A DNA stretch of 64,000 bases. Origin: Devosia sp. 1566 (GTDB taxonomy: Bacteria > Pseudomonadota > Alphaproteobacteria > Rhizobiales > Devosiaceae). The position numbers and the translations under genes were made by a program. This document shows positions 27,256 to 35,982 of this stretch, piece by piece (within the stretch, counting starts at the first letter, position 1; every line of letters starts with the position of its first letter). The notes under the pieces were generated by a model. It made no database searches and was not told where the DNA came from. It saw only the letters and a list, made by a program, of their open reading frames with translations. The stretch spans positions 3,428,501 to 3,492,500 of the forward strand of contig NZ_CP034767.1 in NCBI RefSeq assembly GCF_004005995.1, given 5' to 3'.

Positions 27256-27975
27256 CTACAATGTGATTTTGGATACCGTTTCACGGTTGATGTAGCTTTG
27301 GATCTGCTTGACGATCTGTGCCGCGTGCTCGGCGGCCAAGGCATCCGCCCGATCGGCGTGGCCCGCTTCAATCGCCTCCACCATCAGGCTATGGGCTTCC
27401 ACATATTGCTGCGGCAGCTTGTCATCAAACGAGCGGTAATAGATGCGCAGGATGCGTCGGCCTTCATCGAGGAGGCGCGCAAAGAGATTGGTGAAATAGC
27501 TGTTGCCGCCCGCTTCGGCGATGGCGACATGGAAATCCCGATTGGACTGGATCATGGCCAGCGCGTCGCGACGCGCCACGGCTTGCGCATATTGGGCCTC
27601 GAACTTGCGTATCGTCTCGATCTGCTCGGGCGCGTGATGCACCGCCGCTGCCCGCGTCGTTACTCGATACATCAGCGTCAGCGCCTCGAAGTAAACCGGA
27701 AGCTGGGCGAAATCGATGGTGGCAACCACGGTGTTGCGATTGGGCAGTGTCTTGGCCAGCCCTTCCGCCACCAGGCGCACCAAGGCCTCGCGGATTGGCG
27801 TGCGCGACATCTGGAACTGCTCGGAAAGCGTCACCTCATCGAGCGGACTGCCGGGATCGAGGGTAAGGTCCAGGATGGACTGTCGCAGCGTTTGATAGAC
27901 TTTTTGCGCGCCCGACCCCCGGATACGACCGGGTTCGCCGGCAATCTTGGCCGTTTCGCTGGCTTTGGTTTTCAC
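27256..27975 (-). CDS. GntR-family regulator with FCD domain
   Basis: 239 aa from the GTG at 27975, preceded by GGGAG; upstream frames add an unrelated tail. The winged helix-turn-helix (VYQTLRQSILDLTLDPGSPLDEVTLSEQFQMSRTPIREALVRLVAEGL) occupies about residues 25-75 and the all-helical FCD effector domain residues 100-230. FCD regulators typically repress catabolic genes until an organic or amino acid binds. The gene is divergent from the first proline-racemase-family gene. A CTGTCGACAG palindrome in that intergenic region, repeated at two other promoters of the locus, is the probable operator. Confidence 0.92.
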   Translation of the reverse strand: MKTKASETAKIAGEPGRIRGSGAQKVYQTLRQSILDLTLDPGSPLDEVTLSEQFQMSRTPIREALVRLVAEGLAKTLPNRNTVVATIDFAQLPVYFEALTLMYRVTTRAAAVHHAPEQIETIRKFEAQYAQAVARRDALAMIQSNRDFHVAIAEAGGNSYFTNLFARLLDEGRRILRIYYRSFDDKLPQQYVEAHSLMVEAIEAGHADRADALAAEHAAQIVKQIQSYINRETVSKITL

Positions 27976-28152
27976 GGCGCGGCTCCCGGCATTCGCGGCG
28001 CACAAGGGCCGGCAACAATCACGAACCGTTGTGCCGGCGTATTGCCCAACAAGGGGGCCGGCCAGCACGTCGACGATGATCAGCGATAGGCGAGCTTAGC
28101 GGAGATTGCGGTTCCGGTTCAACGCCGGAGAAGGCCCCTTGAGCAGCTTTGA

Positions 28153-28162
28153 CTGTCGACAG
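28153..28162. promoter_or_regulatory. Candidate GntR operator 1 (CTGTCGACAG)
   Basis: Perfect 10-bp palindrome between the GntR gene and the first proline-racemase-family gene, 86 bases before the latter's ATG. It overlaps a promoter-like stretch (TTTGAC just upstream, GGATATA three bases downstream). A nearly identical block occurs at 30318 and the same palindrome at 36914. Confidence 0.55.
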
Positions 28163-28247
28163 ATTGGATATAGCGCCGGTATGGTGTCAGGTGGCCGGAA
28201 CTGCAGATGCTCGGCCGGGTGGCTCAATCTGCAAAGGAAATCCTCCC

Positions 28248-29282
28248 ATGCGCTGGTCCAAGACCGTAACCCTTGTCGAAGCCCATGCGGAAGGGGAAGT
28301 TGGCCGCATCGTCACGGGCGGGGTTATCGATGTTCCAGGCGCCACCATTGCCGACAAGCTGCGCCATATCAACGATGTCGACGATAGCCTCCGGCGCTTC
28401 CTCGTTTTCGAGCCGCGCGCTTCGGCCCAGATGAGCACTTGTCTCATTTTTCCGCCAACACGTCCGGACGCTGATATCGCCTTCATGATTTTGCAGGGCG
28501 ACAAGGCTCATGCGATGTCGGGATCCAATAGTATTTGCCTCACCACCGTTCTGCTCGAGACCGGCATGCTGCCCATGGCCGAGCCCGAAACCATCGTGCG
28601 GATCGAGACGGCGTCGGGCCTCGTGACGGCGCGGGCCAGTTGCCGTAACGGCAAATGCGAACGGGTTACGCTCACCATGAACCCGTCCTATGCCCACCAG
28701 CTCGACGCCGTGGTCGATGTGGCGGGGTTCGGCAAGGTCAAGCTCGACATTGGCTATGGCGGGATTTTCTATGCGCTGATCGACCCGGCGCAACTCGGCC
28801 TCGAGATCAGGCCGGACCAGGCCAAGAAACTGGTGGAGGCGGGCAGCGCCATCCACCGCGCCGTCAATGCCCAGCTCGAGATTGCCCATCCCGAGATCGA
28901 GGCCATCAAGGGCATATCCTACACTATGTTCACCAGCTTCAACGAGGCGGGCGAACTCAAGGGCGCCACCATCATGCCACCTGGCCGGATCGACCGGTCA
29001 CCCTGCGGCACTGGCAATTCCGCCCGTCTTGCCGTCGCGGCAGCGCGGGGCCTGGCCAAGCCTGGCGACAGTTTTACCGCCCGATCCATCATCGATTCCA
29101 CCTTCGAGGTTACTTATGCCGGCGACACCACGGTGGCCGGCCGCCCGGCGGTGCAGCCCATTATCTCGGGCCGCGGCTGGATCCATGGCATCCACCAGAT
29201 CGGCGTTGATCCTAGCGACCCCTATCCACAGGGTTACTCGGTTGCCGACACCTGGGGTGATGCCTTCGACCTGATGAACTAA
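28248..29282 (+). CDS. Proline racemase family protein 1 (hydroxyproline 2-epimerase type)
   Basis: 344 aa from the ATG at 28248 (AAAGGA upstream). The two active-site loops are MSGSNSICL with Ser91 and SPCGTGNSARLA with Cys253, a Ser/Cys pair rather than the Cys/Cys of proline racemase or the Cys/Thr of trans-3-hydroxy-L-proline dehydratase. Ser/Cys members are known among 3- and 4-hydroxyproline 2-epimerases. It begins a plus-strand operon with an Ldh-family reductase. The best call is epimerisation of trans-4- or trans-3-hydroxy-L-proline to the D-form, which the DadA-like enzyme would oxidise. Exact substrate unproven. Confidence 0.88.
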   Translation: MRWSKTVTLVEAHAEGEVGRIVTGGVIDVPGATIADKLRHINDVDDSLRRFLVFEPRASAQMSTCLIFPPTRPDADIAFMILQGDKAHAMSGSNSICLTTVLLETGMLPMAEPETIVRIETASGLVTARASCRNGKCERVTLTMNPSYAHQLDAVVDVAGFGKVKLDIGYGGIFYALIDPAQLGLEIRPDQAKKLVEAGSAIHRAVNAQLEIAHPEIEAIKGISYTMFTSFNEAGELKGATIMPPGRIDRSPCGTGNSARLAVAAARGLAKPGDSFTARSIIDSTFEVTYAGDTTVAGRPAVQPIISGRGWIHGIHQIGVDPSDPYPQGYSVADTWGDAFDLMN

Positions 29283-29292
29283 GGGCATTGCT

Positions 29293-30306
29293 GTGACAGA
29301 AACGTCCACCCTGCGGCTTGACGAAGCCTTTGACCTCAGCGTTGCGGTGCTGGTCCGCAACGGCTTTGCCATCGATCACGCGACGGCGGTCGCCACCGTG
29401 GTTTGTGCGGGCCAGCGCGACGAGTGTCATTCGCATGGCCTTTATCGTCTGCTGGGCTGCGTCCGGTCCATCCGGGCGGGCAAGGTGGATGGCGTGGTGC
29501 AGCCTGAACTGTTCGACCATGCGCCCGGTATTGTGCGCGTCGATGCTAAAGGCGGCTATTCGCTGCTGGCCTTTGAGGCCGGCCGCACCATGCTGGTCAA
29601 CAAGGCGCGGCAGAATGGCATCGCGGCGCTGGTGATCAATCACTGCTACCACTTTTCGGCATTGTGGCCCGAAGTCGAGGCCTTGGCGGCGCAGGGTGTT
29701 GTCGCCATCGCCATGACCCCTAGCCACAACTGGGTTGCGCCATTTGGTGGCACCAAGCCCGTGTTTGGCACCAATCCGCTGGCTTTCGCCTGGCCGCGTC
29801 CGGGCAAAGATCCCTATGTGTTCGACTTCGCCACCTCCAGCGTGGCGCGGGGGGAAATCGAGCTGCATCGCCGCGCCGGCAAGCCAATCCCGCTCGATTG
29901 GGCCGTGGATGAGAGCGGGGCTCCGACCGACAGCGCAGAAAAGGCGCTTAGCGGCGCCATGACGACGTTTGGCGGCCACAAGGGCTCGGCGCTATCTACC
30001 ATGATCGAGTTGATTGCGGGGCCGTTGATCGGCGATCTCAGCAGTATCGAGTCCAAGCAATTCGATAACGGCGCTGGCGCAGCACCCTATCACGGCGAAC
30101 TGCTGCTTGCCTTCGACCCCAAGGTCTTCACCGGAGTGGAGGCGTCACGCCATGCCGAACGGGCCGAGATCATCTTCGATGCCATTATCGATCAAGGCGC
30201 GCGCTTGCCGTCGCAGCGGCGCTATGCTGCGCGGGCCCGTTCGCTTGCCAGCGGCGAGGTTGAAGTTCCCAGTGCCTTGCTCGCCGATATCCGCGCCCTG
30301 TTGTAG
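29293..30306 (+). CDS. Ldh-family oxidoreductase (delta-1-pyrroline/piperideine-2-carboxylate reductase type)
   Basis: 337 aa from GTG with AAGGGC upstream, ten bases after the epimerase stop. The malate/L-lactate dehydrogenase-2 fold is visible: DECHSHGLYRLLG near residue 43, NHCYHFSALWPEVEALAAQG near 115, FGTNPLAFAWPRP near 155 and the conserved FGGHKGSALSTMIELIAGPL near 225. Members such as DpkA reduce cyclic imino acids to L-proline or L-pipecolate with NADPH. In this locus it would take pyrroline-2-carboxylate, the product of 3-hydroxyproline dehydration, to L-proline. Confidence 0.9.
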   Translation: MTETSTLRLDEAFDLSVAVLVRNGFAIDHATAVATVVCAGQRDECHSHGLYRLLGCVRSIRAGKVDGVVQPELFDHAPGIVRVDAKGGYSLLAFEAGRTMLVNKARQNGIAALVINHCYHFSALWPEVEALAAQGVVAIAMTPSHNWVAPFGGTKPVFGTNPLAFAWPRPGKDPYVFDFATSSVARGEIELHRRAGKPIPLDWAVDESGAPTDSAEKALSGAMTTFGGHKGSALSTMIELIAGPLIGDLSSIESKQFDNGAGAAPYHGELLLAFDPKVFTGVEASRHAERAEIIFDAIIDQGARLPSQRRYAARARSLASGEVEVPSALLADIRALL

Positions 30307-30317
30307 GCAGGCTTGCC

Positions 30318-30327
30318 CTGTCGACAA
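30318..30327. promoter_or_regulatory. Candidate GntR operator 2 (CTGTCGACAA)
   Basis: The block CTGTCGACAA-aaa-GGATACA before the DHDPS-family gene closely mirrors CTGTCGACAG-att-GGATATA at 28153. It lies 80 bases before the ATG and 12 bases after the preceding stop, so this gene may have its own regulated promoter. Confidence 0.5.
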
Positions 30328-30406
30328 AAAGGATACAACGTGGCATGAATGGTAGGTGAACCGGGCAGGTGCGTTGACGCCTGCTCGTTTGCTGGACGAG
30401 GACACG

Positions 30407-31369
30407 ATGCAAACCGAAATTTTCACGGGCGTAATTCCCGCACTGATGACGCCGTGCAAGGCGGACCGTAGCCCCGATTTCGACGAACTGGTCCGCAAGG
30501 CCACCGAGCTCGTCGCTGCCGGCATGTCCGCCGTGGTGTATTGCGGCTCCATGGGCGATTGGCCCCTGCTCACCGATGCCCAGCGCATGGAAGGCGTGGC
30601 GCGCCTGGTCGCGGCGGGCCTGCCCGTGATTGTTGGCACCGGTGCAATCAACACGGCCTCAGCCGTCGCTTTGGCTACACACGCGCAACAGGTCGGCGCG
30701 GCTGGCTTGATGGTCATTCCCCGGGTGTTGTCGCGCGGCAATTCCCCCATCGCCCAGCGCCACCATTTCGAGGCTATCCTCGCCGCCGCACCAACTCTGC
30801 CAGCAGTAATCTATAACAGCCCCCATTACGGCTTCGAAACCAAGGCCGACCTGTTCAACGCCCTGCGCGCCAAGCACACCAACCTTGTCGGCTTCAAGGA
30901 ATTTGGTGGCCCCGCAGCCATGACCTATGCGGCCGAGCACATCACCAGTGGCGATGCCAATGTGGTGCTGATGGCCGGCGTCGATACCGGCGTTTACCAC
31001 GGCTATGTCAAAGCGGGCGCCACCGGCACCATCACCGGCATCGGCAATGCCCTGCCCCGGGAGATCCTGCATCTGGTGGCCCTGTCGAAGGCCGCCGCGG
31101 GCGGCGATCCCGATGCCCGCCTCCGTGCACGGGAATTGGGCGAGGCGCTGGAAATCCTCTCCTCCTGGGATGAAGGCACCGATCTGGTGCTCTACTACAA
31201 GTTCATGCTCGAGCTGCAGGGGGAGGACGCCTACAAGCTCCACTTCAACTCCACCGACGAGCTTTCACCCAGCCAACGCGCCTGGGCCGAACGGCAATTC
31301 AACCAGTTCAAGGCCTGGTATGCCCAGTGGAGCACCCTGCCCGGCGCCGTGCAGAACTACACGCGCTGA
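30407..31369 (+). CDS. DHDPS/NAL-family lyase (candidate pyrroline-4-hydroxy-2-carboxylate deaminase)
   Basis: 320 aa from the ATG at 30407 (GAGGAC upstream); an earlier frame start lies across the probable operator and is rejected. The (beta/alpha)8 barrel shows FTGVIPALMTPCKADRSPDFDELV at the start, CGSMGDWPLLT near residue 46, the active-site tyrosine in VIYNSPHYG near 137 and the Schiff-base lysine in VGFKEFGG (Lys164). A DHDPS-family deaminase converts pyrroline-4-hydroxy-2-carboxylate to alpha-ketoglutarate semialdehyde in 4-hydroxyproline catabolism. The neighbours support that. The semialdehyde dehydrogenase is not in the window. Confidence 0.88.
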   Translation: MQTEIFTGVIPALMTPCKADRSPDFDELVRKATELVAAGMSAVVYCGSMGDWPLLTDAQRMEGVARLVAAGLPVIVGTGAINTASAVALATHAQQVGAAGLMVIPRVLSRGNSPIAQRHHFEAILAAAPTLPAVIYNSPHYGFETKADLFNALRAKHTNLVGFKEFGGPAAMTYAAEHITSGDANVVLMAGVDTGVYHGYVKAGATGTITGIGNALPREILHLVALSKAAAGGDPDARLRARELGEALEILSSWDEGTDLVLYYKFMLELQGEDAYKLHFNSTDELSPSQRAWAERQFNQFKAWYAQWSTLPGAVQNYTR

Positions 31370-31388
31370 GGCGCTCACCACAACGAGC

Positions 31389-31411
31389 AAGGCTCCCCAA
31401 TGGGGAGCCTT
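31389..31411 (+). terminator. Rho-independent terminator after the DHDPS-family gene
   Basis: AAGGCTCCCC and GGGGAGCCTT pair around a three-base loop 20 bases after the stop, followed by TCTTGTTTTT. It separates convergent operons and probably works for the plus-strand unit; the symmetric A-bearing stem gives some effect on the other strand too. Confidence 0.85.
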
Positions 31412-31462
31412 CTTGTTTTTGGCCCGATACGACGCGCCGGGGGGCGGTGCTCTAAATGCCTA

Positions 31463-31651
31463 TCAGGCGGGCTTGTCCAGCAATTCGCCGGCGACTGCCC
31501 AGTTCTGTCGCGCCACATCATCAAAGACGATCCAGACACTCTCCCGCTTGGCCCCGGCATGCTCCACGACGGCATCGGTGATGGCCCGCGCCAAAGCAGC
31601 CTTCTGCTCGGGCGTGCGCCCTTCGTTCATTTCGATCTTGATGTAAGGCAT
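31463..31651 (-). CDS. 4-oxalocrotonate tautomerase family protein
   Basis: 62 aa, the exact size of classical 4-OT subunits, starting MPYIKIEMNEGRTPEQKAALARAITDAV. Pro2, which becomes the N-terminal catalytic base after methionine removal, and Arg12 are present. Such enzymes tautomerise enol-keto acids. It is the last gene of the minus-strand operon, two bases after the second proline-racemase-family gene. It may speed enol/imine/keto interconversion of the pyrroline intermediates produced by the dehydratase; that role is inferred from position. Confidence 0.88.
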   Translation of the reverse strand: MPYIKIEMNEGRTPEQKAALARAITDAVVEHAGAKRESVWIVFDDVARQNWAVAGELLDKPA

Positions 31652-31653
31652 GC

Positions 31654-32694
31654 TTAGAAACGGCCCTCCACTGGCCAGGTATCCGAAAGGCGATAGCCGG
31701 TTGGATAGGGATCGGCGGGATCCAGCATGTGCTGGTGCGTGCCGGTGATCCAGGCGCTGCCGGCGATGATGGGCACGATGGCCTTGCGATCGCCCAGCAT
31801 GGTTTCGCTGTCGATACGGCAATCAAAGCGCGAGCCGATAATGGACCGGCCGATAAACGCCTCGCCCACCTTGATTTGCCCCTTGGCATGCAGCACCGCC
31901 ATGCGCGCCGAACAGCCAGTGCCACAGGGGGAACGGTCAATCTTGCCCGGGCGGATGGCCACGGCGTTGGCGGCAGTCAGCACGCCGTTTTCGTCCCGGG
32001 TTACGGGCGCGGCGATCTGGCAAAAGGAAAAGTGGCTCCATTCGGCATGTAGCGGGTGCTGGAACCCCAATTGTTCATTAGCGGCCTTGGTGATCTTCAT
32101 GCCCATCAACGCAATGTCGCGCGCCTCATCAGGCGCAATGGCGAAGCCCAGGGCTTTGCTGTCGACGATCACGAAACTGTCCCCGCCATAGGCGGTATCG
32201 ACGGTGAGCGTTCCCACGCCTTCGACTTCCAGGGTGGCGTCGAGTTTGTCGGCAAAGGAGGGGTGGTTCTTGATGGCGACCCGTTCCGCCTTGCCGTTGC
32301 GGCACTGGGCGACGACCTCGATCAACCCGCCCGGTGCTTCGAGCACCATGCGCGTTTCCGGCTCCGTCATCGGGATAATGCCCGCATCGAGCAAGACGGT
32401 CGAAACGCACATGGAATTGGAACCCGACATGGGCGGGGTATCCTGCGGCTCCATGATGATCCAGCCCATCTGCGCTTTTGGGTTCTTGGGGGGCACCAGC
32501 ACATTGACGTGCCGGAACACCCCGCCCCGTGGCTCCTGCAGCATGAAATTGCGCAGCGTTTCGTCGGTAGCAAGGAATGTGCGCTGCTCCCAGATCGTGT
32601 CACCCGGCGGTGGCAACACGCCGCCGGTTATCACATCGCCCACTTCCCCCTCGGCATGACAGGAGACCGTCTGGATGATCTTGCTGGTGCGCAT
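31654..32694 (-). CDS. Proline racemase family protein 2
   Basis: 346 aa from the ATG at 32694, overlapping the upstream stop by one base (TGATG). Active-site loops are [11 protein letters not shown] with Ser90 and [13 protein letters not shown] with Cys257, again the Ser/Cys pair, but the sequence is only distantly similar to paralogue 1 (for example [22 protein letters not shown] against CLIFPPTRPDADIAFMILQG). Two divergent paralogues in one locus suggest different stereo- or regioisomers, for instance 3-hydroxyproline for this one, since the enolase-superfamily dehydratase is directly upstream. Confidence 0.87.
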   Translation of the reverse strand: MRTSKIIQTVSCHAEGEVGDVITGGVLPPPGDTIWEQRTFLATDETLRNFMLQEPRGGVFRHVNVLVPPKNPKAQMGWIIMEPQDTPPMSGSNSMCVSTVLLDAGIIPMTEPETRMVLEAPGGLIEVVAQCRNGKAERVAIKNHPSFADKLDATLEVEGVGTLTVDTAYGGDSFVIVDSKALGFAIAPDEARDIALMGMKITKAANEQLGFQHPLHAEWSHFSFCQIAAPVTRDENGVLTAANAVAIRPGKIDRSPCGTGCSARMAVLHAKGQIKVGEAFIGRSIIGSRFDCRIDSETMLGDRKAIVPIIAGSAWITGTHQHMLDPADPYPTGYRLSDTWPVEGRF

Positions 32695-33806
32695 CAGGCA
32701 GCCTTTCCGATCACCAGCACCGGCTCGCCCAACACGTCGAACTTGGGCGTAACGCCGAGACCAGGCTCGTTGGACGCCGACATATTGCCGTTGACGCGCT
32801 GCGGCGCACCATCGGCGATAAACACGGTGCCGTAGGAATTGAAATCGGTGGCCGACAGGTAGAACTTTTCGGGCGTGGAGCAGGCCAGATGCGCGATGGC
32901 GGCGGTGACAATGTCGCCGCCCCAAGTATCCTCGATGGTCATCGGAATGCCCGAGGCGACGCACAGGTCGCGCATCAGCTTGGCCTTAGTGAGCCCGCCG
33001 ACCTTGGATATCTTGAGGTTGATCGCGTCCATCGCGTCTTCGGCAATGCCCTTGAGCAGGGTATCGGCCCCACCGATCACTTCGTCGAGCACGAAAGGCA
33101 GGCTGGTGCGCCGACGGATGGAGACGCTTTCCTCATAGCTCATGCAGGGCTGCTCGATGTAAACATCGAGGTCTCGGACAGCATTTACGACGCGAGCGGC
33201 ATCGGCCATGGTCCAGCCGGTATTGGCATCGCATACCAGAATGTCGGTGGGCTTGAGGATGTCGCGGCAGGCGCGAATGCGCTCGATATCGTCATTGGCA
33301 TTGCCGCCGACCTTGAGCTGGAACTTGGTATAGCCCTCGGCGCGGTAGCCATCGATCTTGCGGGCCATGGCCTCGGGATCTTCCTGCGAGATGGCGCGGT
33401 AAAGGGCGACTTCCTCCTGCTCAAGACCGCCGAGCAATTTATAAACGGGAAGCCCCGCGACCTTGCCCAGAATATCCCAGCAGGCAATGTCGATGGGCGC
33501 CTTGGCATAGGGGTGTCCGCGCAGCACCGCATCCATCTGGCGATTAAGTGGCCCCAGATCGGTCGGGTCCATGCCAATGAGCTTGGGCCCGATTTCGCTG
33601 ATGCCGGCGCGCACGCCCGCAGCATAACTCGGCAAATAGGCTGAGCCCAGGGGGCAGCATTCAGCATAGCCGGTGATGCCGGCATCGGTCTCCACCGCCA
33701 CGACTGTGGAGTCGAACACCTCCATGAAATTGCCGCCCGACCAGCTATAGCGACCTTCCTTGAGTGGCAGATCAACCTGCCACGTTTTGATAGCGGTAAT
33801 TTTCAT
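32694..33806 (-). CDS. Enolase-superfamily (MR/MLE) enzyme, candidate cis-3-hydroxy-L-proline dehydratase
   Basis: 370 aa. The N-terminal capping domain ([22 protein letters not shown]...) precedes a barrel with the base-bearing KFQLKVGG near residue 162, metal ligands in [13 protein letters not shown] and VLDEVI (near 193, 218 and 243) and the second lysine in NLKISKVGG near 268. The pattern resembles enolase-superfamily enzymes acting on proline derivatives: cis-3-hydroxy-L-proline dehydratase and hydroxyproline-betaine epimerase. An adjacent racemase-family gene and the pyrroline-2-carboxylate-type reductase in the locus favour the dehydratase. Confidence 0.82.
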   Translation of the reverse strand: MKITAIKTWQVDLPLKEGRYSWSGGNFMEVFDSTVVAVETDAGITGYAECCPLGSAYLPSYAAGVRAGISEIGPKLIGMDPTDLGPLNRQMDAVLRGHPYAKAPIDIACWDILGKVAGLPVYKLLGGLEQEEVALYRAISQEDPEAMARKIDGYRAEGYTKFQLKVGGNANDDIERIRACRDILKPTDILVCDANTGWTMADAARVVNAVRDLDVYIEQPCMSYEESVSIRRRTSLPFVLDEVIGGADTLLKGIAEDAMDAINLKISKVGGLTKAKLMRDLCVASGIPMTIEDTWGGDIVTAAIAHLACSTPEKFYLSATDFNSYGTVFIADGAPQRVNGNMSASNEPGLGVTPKFDVLGEPVLVIGKAA

Positions 33807-33832
33807 CTGGATCGCCCTGCTGGTGAGTTCGG

Positions 33833-34555
33833 CTAAAGCACCGAAGCTAGGAATTCTCTGGTTTCCGGACGCTGGGGATCGCCGAAAATCTGCTCGGGCG
33901 TCCCGATCTCATGCACCTTGCCGGACTTGAAAAAGGCGACACGGTCGGAGACTTCGCGAGCAAAGGCCATTTCATGGGTGACGAGGATCATCGTCATGCC
34001 TTCCTTGGCGAGCAGACGCATGGTGTCGAGCACCTCACCCACCAGTTGCGGATCAAGGGCGGATGTGACCTCGTCGAACAACATGTATTGCGGGCTCATC
34101 GCCAGGGCGCGCGCGATGGCCATGCGCTGCTGCTGCCCGCCGGAAAGCTTGCCGGGATAGGCGTCGAGCTTGTCCCCAAGCCCCACATGCTCAAGTTGCT
34201 GACGACCGATCGCCTCGGCCTCGGCGCGGCTCTTGCCCAGCACTTTGCGGGGGGCCAGTGTGACGTTTTCCAGTACGGTGAGGTGGGGAAAGGCGTTCCA
34301 CTGCTGAAAAACGATGCCGATCTTGGTGCGCAGCTTGTTGAGGTCGGTCCCCTTGGCATGCACGTCCACGCCATCGACGCTGATCTTGCCACCCTGGATC
34401 GCCTCGAGGCCATTGATGCACATCAGCAGTGTCGACTTGCCCGATCCGGAGCCACCGATGATCGACACCACCTCGCCCTTGGACACGCTCAGGCTCACGT
34501 CATCCAGGACCCGCAGCTCGTTGTAGGATTTCTGGACGTTCTCGATCTCAATCAT
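33833..34555 (-). CDS. Polar amino acid ABC transporter ATPase (GlnQ/HisP type)
   Basis: 240 aa, standard for GlnQ-type ATPases. Walker [10 protein letters not shown] near residue 34, Q-loop [13 protein letters not shown] near 83, signature LSGGQQQR near 137 and Walker [13 protein letters not shown] near 160. It overlaps the preceding permease by eight bases and is followed 26 bases on by the MR/MLE gene, so transport and catabolic genes share one operon. Confidence 0.95.
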   Translation of the reverse strand: MIEIENVQKSYNELRVLDDVSLSVSKGEVVSIIGGSGSGKSTLLMCINGLEAIQGGKISVDGVDVHAKGTDLNKLRTKIGIVFQQWNAFPHLTVLENVTLAPRKVLGKSRAEAEAIGRQQLEHVGLGDKLDAYPGKLSGGQQQRMAIARALAMSPQYMLFDEVTSALDPQLVGEVLDTMRLLAKEGMTMILVTHEMAFAREVSDRVAFFKSGKVHEIGTPEQIFGDPQRPETREFLASVL

Positions 34556-35201
34556 TCTCGCGCCATTTCTTTTCCAGTTTGGCGCCCAGGCGCGAAATCG
34601 GGAAGCTGATAATGAAGTAGATCAGCCCGGCTATGCTGAGCACAAATAGCGGCTCCTGAATGCGGGTGACGATGATCTGCGATGAGCGCAGCAACTCGAT
34701 GATGCCGAGCCAGGACACCAGCGCCGTATCCTTCATCACCCCAAGCGTCAGGCCGATCCAGCTGGGCAGCATGATACGCAGCGCGATGGGATAAACGATA
34801 TTGGTCATGTCCTGCCACCAGGTCATGCCCAACGAGCGCGCCGCGCGACGCGTCGTCACCGGCACGGCGGCAATACCGCCCCGGACCAGTTCGGAACAAT
34901 AAGCGGAGGTGTAGAGCGCCAGCACCACGCAAGACACGATAAAGGCGCTGATGTTGAGCCCGGCGATCGCCTGGAACGCGTTGACCAGAACGAGCTGGAT
35001 CAGCAGCGGCACCGAGCGAAAGATATCGAGCAGAAAGGCCAGCGGAGCGCTCGCCCACCAAGGCGTAGTCGCCCGGAACACGCCGAACACGATGCCGAGG
35101 ATCGTGCCGCCGAGCATGGCCCAGAAGGTGATCAGGAGGGTGACACCAGCCCCCTGCAGCAAAAAACCGATATCGTTGAGGCTCAAGCCAGTTTGGAACA
35201 T
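34548..35201 (-). CDS. Polar amino acid ABC transporter permease 2
   Basis: 217 aa from the ATG at 35201; the longer frame overlaps the previous permease gene. Five hydrophobic segments and the EAA-type loop ELVRGGIAAVPVTTRRAARSLGMTWWQDMTNIVYP near residues 100-134 identify a HisM/GlnP permease. It lies ten bases after permease 1 and overlaps the ATPase gene. Confidence 0.94.
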   Translation of the reverse strand: MFQTGLSLNDIGFLLQGAGVTLLITFWAMLGGTILGIVFGVFRATTPWWASAPLAFLLDIFRSVPLLIQLVLVNAFQAIAGLNISAFIVSCVVLALYTSAYCSELVRGGIAAVPVTTRRAARSLGMTWWQDMTNIVYPIALRIMLPSWIGLTLGVMKDTALVSWLGIIELLRSSQIIVTRIQEPLFVLSIAGLIYFIISFPISRLGAKLEKKWREND

Positions 35202-35211
35202 GACTGCCCCC

Positions 35212-35877
35212 TCAATATCGGAACAGTCGGTAGGCAAGAAGGCGGGCACCCAGCGTGACCGCCTTGGCAAGCAGGTAATACATTACCGCGGCCAATGCGA
35301 AATACTCAAAGGTTCGGAACGTCTTGACGTTGAGTTGCTGGGTGATGCCAGTGAGATCGGTATTGAGCCCCACCACGACGCCCAGCGAGGTCATCAGGAT
35401 CGCCCACACCATCTGGTTGGTCACCGGGTAGAACACGGCACGAAACATCTGCGGCAACACGATGAGCCGGAAAGCACTGATCGGGCCAAAGCCGAGGGAT
35501 CGCGCGGCGCGCACCTGAGTGGCGGGAACGGCCCGCAGCCCACCCCGGAAGGTCTCGGCAAGATAACCGGCATTGTTGAAGGCAATGCCGGCCAGCAGCG
35601 CCACGAAACTGTCGAGATGGATGCCGAACTGCCCGAGGCCGAAATAGGCCATGTAGATCTGGAACAATGCCGGTGTATTGCGGGCAATCTCGATCCAGGT
35701 GCTGGCAAGGGCACGGAGAAACTTGCTGCCCGAGCCACTCATCAGTGCCAGCAACACGCCAATGATGATGCCGATGATCATGGAAAGAATGGCGAGCTGC
35801 AGCGTCACCACGGCTCCGCCCAGCATCTGCGGCAACGCTTGAAGCGCCGGACGCCAGTGGAAGGTATAATTAAACAT
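35212..35877 (-). CDS. Polar amino acid ABC transporter permease 1
   Basis: 221 aa from the ATG at 35877. Membrane segments and the loop ETFRGGLRAVPATQVRAARSLGFGPISAFRLIVLPQ near residues 115-150 match HisQ/GlnP-type permeases. It is the first gene after the intergenic hairpin that follows the binding-protein gene, so the stoichiometry of binding protein to membrane parts is probably set by read-through of that hairpin. Confidence 0.94.
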   Translation of the reverse strand: MFNYTFHWRPALQALPQMLGGAVVTLQLAILSMIIGIIIGVLLALMSGSGSKFLRALASTWIEIARNTPALFQIYMAYFGLGQFGIHLDSFVALLAGIAFNNAGYLAETFRGGLRAVPATQVRAARSLGFGPISAFRLIVLPQMFRAVFYPVTNQMVWAILMTSLGVVVGLNTDLTGITQQLNVKTFRTFEYFALAAVMYYLLAKAVTLGARLLAYRLFRY

Positions 35878-35942
35878 CAAGGGCGCGTTCTAACCATCAG
35901 GGCTACAATTCTCGAAGCGCTAGAGCTCACCGTAGTGCGCAG

Positions 35943-35973
35943 AAAAAAAGGAGCGCCTGCCCAAGCGCTCCTT
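35943..35973 (-). terminator. Terminator or attenuator between binding-protein and permease genes
   Basis: On the minus strand AAGGAGCGC and GCGCTCCTT (9 bp) enclose an eight-base loop and run into a T stretch (the A-run at 35943-35949). It sits ten bases after the binding-protein stop and about 66 bases before the permease ATG. It would end most transcripts after the abundant binding protein and let a fraction continue. Confidence 0.8.
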
Positions 35974-35982
35974 GCCAGATCC

